A stretch of DNA of 64,000 nt, taken from the NCBI RefSeq assembly GCF_003601975.1, contig NZ_QZWZ01000021.1, positions 52,844-116,843 of the forward strand, written 5' to 3'. This DNA comes from Mesorhizobium waimense (GTDB lineage: Bacteria; Pseudomonadota; Alphaproteobacteria; Rhizobiales; Rhizobiaceae). A program made the translations under genes and the position numbers. Every line of letters begins with the position of its first letter. Positions within the stretch are counted from its first letter, which is position 1. The notes beneath the pieces were generated by a model, which was not told the origin of the DNA, did not search any database, and saw only the letters and a program-made list of their open reading frames with translations. This document shows positions 62,233 to 64,000 of this stretch, piece after piece.

Positions 62233-63099
62233 ATGGATCAGCAGCAACCGACTTTCGACCCCGTCAAATTCAAGGAAGCGACCCGCAAGCAATGGGACAG
62301 CGCCGCCGAAGCCTGGAACCGCTGGGGTCCGCTCCTGTCGCGGTGGCTTGGACCAGCGACCGAACTGATGCTGGAAATGACCGACGTAAAGCGCGGCAGT
62401 CGCGTCCTTGACGTCGCCGCCGGCGCGGGAGAGCAGACATTGACCGCGGCGCGCCGCGTCGGCCCCGAGGGTTATGTGCTGGCCACCGACATTTCGGCAG
62501 GAATTCTTGATTTCGCCGCCAGCAATGCGAAACTGGCGGGCTATACCAACATCGACACCGTCGTCGCCGACGGCGAAATGCTTGGCGCCATATCCGCCGA
62601 TCCATTCGACGCCGTCATTTCACGTGTAGGGCTGATCTATTTTCCGGATCAGAACAAGGCGCTGGGTGGAATGCGCGACCATCTCAAACCGGGGGGACGG
62701 GTCGGCGCGATCGTCTACTCCGCTGGCGACAAGAACCCGTTCTTTTCGATCCCTGTCGGCATCATTCGCCGTCGCGCCGCGCTGCCGGCGCCGTTACCCG
62801 GCCAGCCCGGCCCATTCAGCCTGGGCGATCCCACGGTTCTAGCAAAACGTCTGGTCGACGCCGGATTCCGCGACGTCCGCATCGAAAGGATCGATGCGCC
62901 GGTGCGGCTGCATTCGGCAATGGAATGCTTGCAGTTCGAGCAGGAATCGTTTGGCGCGCTGCATCAGATGCTTGCCGGCCTGTCCGCCCGGGAACAGGAC
63001 GACGCCTGGGCTGAAATCGAGGAGGCGCTTAGCCAGTTCGAGCGGGACGGACAATTCGCGGGGCCATGCGAAATGCTCGTTGCGGCTGCCACAAAATAG
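62233..63099 (+). CDS. Class I SAM-dependent methyltransferase
   Basis: 288 aa from ATG 62233 (AGGAGG six bases upstream). SAM-binding motif I is VLDVAAGAGEQTLTAA, then VLATDISAGIL (motif II), VVADGEML and FDAVISRVGLIYFPD (motif IV). The UbiE/MenG-like fold is clear; the substrate is unknown. It is divergent from and probably controlled by the LysR regulator. Confidence 0.9.
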   Translation: MDQQQPTFDPVKFKEATRKQWDSAAEAWNRWGPLLSRWLGPATELMLEMTDVKRGSRVLDVAAGAGEQTLTAARRVGPEGYVLATDISAGILDFAASNAKLAGYTNIDTVVADGEMLGAISADPFDAVISRVGLIYFPDQNKALGGMRDHLKPGGRVGAIVYSAGDKNPFFSIPVGIIRRRAALPAPLPGQPGPFSLGDPTVLAKRLVDAGFRDVRIERIDAPVRLHSAMECLQFEQESFGALHQMLAGLSAREQDDAWAEIEEALSQFERDGQFAGPCEMLVAAATK

Positions 63100-63456
63100 G
63101 GAGCCTGCTGCTGGCGCTGGTGGTCATGCCATATCTGTGTGCGAGGGTCGGCTTTGGGTCAAAGCCGACCCTCGGCTGGTGGGTCGCTCGTGCTGACATT
63201 GTGGCTAATTAAACGGCGCGCCGCCATCGCGTCGAAAACCGCCCGATAAGCGCCAAGCGGCTTCGTCCGACTTTAGATCCGGAGTGACCGCAATGGGCCG
63301 AAAACGGAACGTCCGCTTCCAGGATGATGGGGCTGGAAAGCCGACCTTTCATCCAGCGTAGTGCCGACCGCTTTGCGCGCCATGAGCGGGCGTCGTTGGG
63401 TCAGGTTTGCCGGTTAGGCTCTAGCCACTTGAGACTTACACTCTAGTCATCTGAAT
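63100..63456. other. Intergenic stretch with repeat, no gene
   Basis: It contains the right copy of the 30-bp direct repeat (63189-63218) and otherwise no supported coding sequence. 63420-63456 probably carries the end of the IS630 element but the exact inverted repeat was not found. Confidence 0.5.
63189..63218 (+). repeat. 30-bp direct repeat, right copy
   Basis: Identical to 59865-59894 over 30 bases. Together the copies flank a 3.3-kb segment with the LacI remnant, LysR and methyltransferase genes. Confidence 0.8.
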
Positions 63457-64000
63457 CTAAATTTCGTGGCATAAGGATTGTTCCGCCTTCTGGCAGAAGC
63501 GTTTGACGGAGGCGAGAATGTCGTCTGCGGACTTGGTCCATCGATATGGCTTGGGGTTCTCGTTGTGGCGCTGGATGAAGGCGCGAATATCGGCCTCAAG
63601 CTGGCTGGTGGAGGTATGGACACCGCGGCGTAGTTGCTTGCGGGTGAGTTCGGCAAACCACCGTTCAACCTGGTTGATCCAGGATGCCGATGTCGGCGTG
63701 AAGTGCACATGATAGTGCGGCCGGCGCGCCAGCCACGTTCTGATCGCGGCGGTCTTGTGAGTGGCGTAGTTGTCCATGACAATGTGAATGTCGAGGCCAT
63801 GGGGAACCTGGGCGTCGATCTGCTTGAGGAAGTCGAGAAACTCGGCGGCGCGGTGCCGCTTGTAGCACTTGCCGATGACGAAGCCCGAGGCAACGTCGAG
63901 GGCAGCAAACAACGACGTCGTGCCATGACGAACGTAGGAATGGGTCCGGCGCTCCGGCATGCCAGGCATCATCGGCAGGACGGGCTGCTCGCGGTCGAGG
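63457..64000 (-). CDS. IS630-family transposase, C-terminal part (cut by window edge)
   Basis: 181 residues visible; the frame is open to base 64000, so the N-terminus lies beyond. DDE residues: D in FAALDVASGFVIGK, D in IVMDNYATHKT and E in NQVERWFAELTRKQL. An upstream LDREQPVLPM and RRTHSYVRHGTTSL are typical of IS630-group elements. The visible part is intact. Confidence 0.92.
   Translation of the reverse strand, partial: LDREQPVLPMMPGMPERRTHSYVRHGTTSLFAALDVASGFVIGKCYKRHRAAEFLDFLKQIDAQVPHGLDIHIVMDNYATHKTAAIRTWLARRPHYHVHFTPTSASWINQVERWFAELTRKQLRRGVHTSTSQLEADIRAFIQRHNENPKPYRWTKSADDILASVKRFCQKAEQSLCHEI

Overview
The window looks like a chromosomal segment of an alphaproteobacterium of the Hyphomicrobiales, most likely Mesorhizobium or a close relative in the Phyllobacteriaceae. 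The reasons are high GC with strong third-position bias, typical rhizobial gene order (rph-VOC-rdgB-hemW, queG-SDR, TAXI-TRAP with DUF1850, fused secDF) and several small intergenic repeat types known from rhizobial genomes. The genus is an inference from gene content; no 16S gene is present. Layout, 1-29 kb: mostly core genes. These are a reverse transsulfuration pair (cystathionine beta-synthase and gamma-lyase), a D-amino-acid dehydrogenase with an Asp/Glu-racemase-like enzyme, a cNMP-binding/thioredoxin-reductase-like protein overlapping a UBP-type zinc finger, tRNA-Leu(CAG) with a clear promoter and terminator, gpmA, dapB, an MsbA-like ABC exporter, glk, mepA, a GST-queG-SDR operon, uppP, rsmI, an LMW phosphatase with a low-GC orphan, hemW-rdgB-VOC-rph, hrcA, a sorbosone-dehydrogenase-like protein, a LysE exporter, cysK and a GST. 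Layout, 29-49 kb: metabolic and envelope accessory functions. These are an ECF42-type sigma factor with two tandemly duplicated YciI/DGPF genes, RidA, a TAXI-type TRAP transporter, an ArsR-SRPBCC-GFA operon with a perfect operator palindrome inside its promoter, LtrA, an ATP-grasp protein, a De Ley-Doudoroff-like sugar-acid operon, a GGDEF-EAL protein with altered signature motifs, a divergent GT-C / GT2-GtrA envelope-glycosylation locus, and gshB. Layout, 49-64 kb: a mobile and decaying zone. It holds an orphan RTX calcium-binding protein, a second ECF42-YciI module, a nuclease fragment, about 0.8 kb of gene debris, secDF, a complete IS481-family element with a 6-bp target duplication, 3' and 5' fragments that resemble a His-Xaa-Ser (Hxs) peptide-modification locus, a GDSL esterase, a LacI regulator that has lost its start and is joined to a DUF4286/EthD-like fragment, a LysR-methyltransferase pair, 30-bp direct repeats, and an IS630 transposase running off the right edge. 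Main points: three sites with the ECF42 -35/-10 pattern (TGTCGA, 17-bp spacer, CGWC) stand directly upstream of the three YciI genes, which links the two separate sigma modules to one promoter code. A palindromic repeat family starts at or next to stop codons, suggesting a 3'-end role. No CRISPR array, prophage or complete defence system was found. I did not find a clearly new multi-gene system; the strongest candidates for new biology are the cNMP/TrxR-like plus UBP zinc-finger operon, the doubled ECF42 circuit and the Hxs-like remnant.
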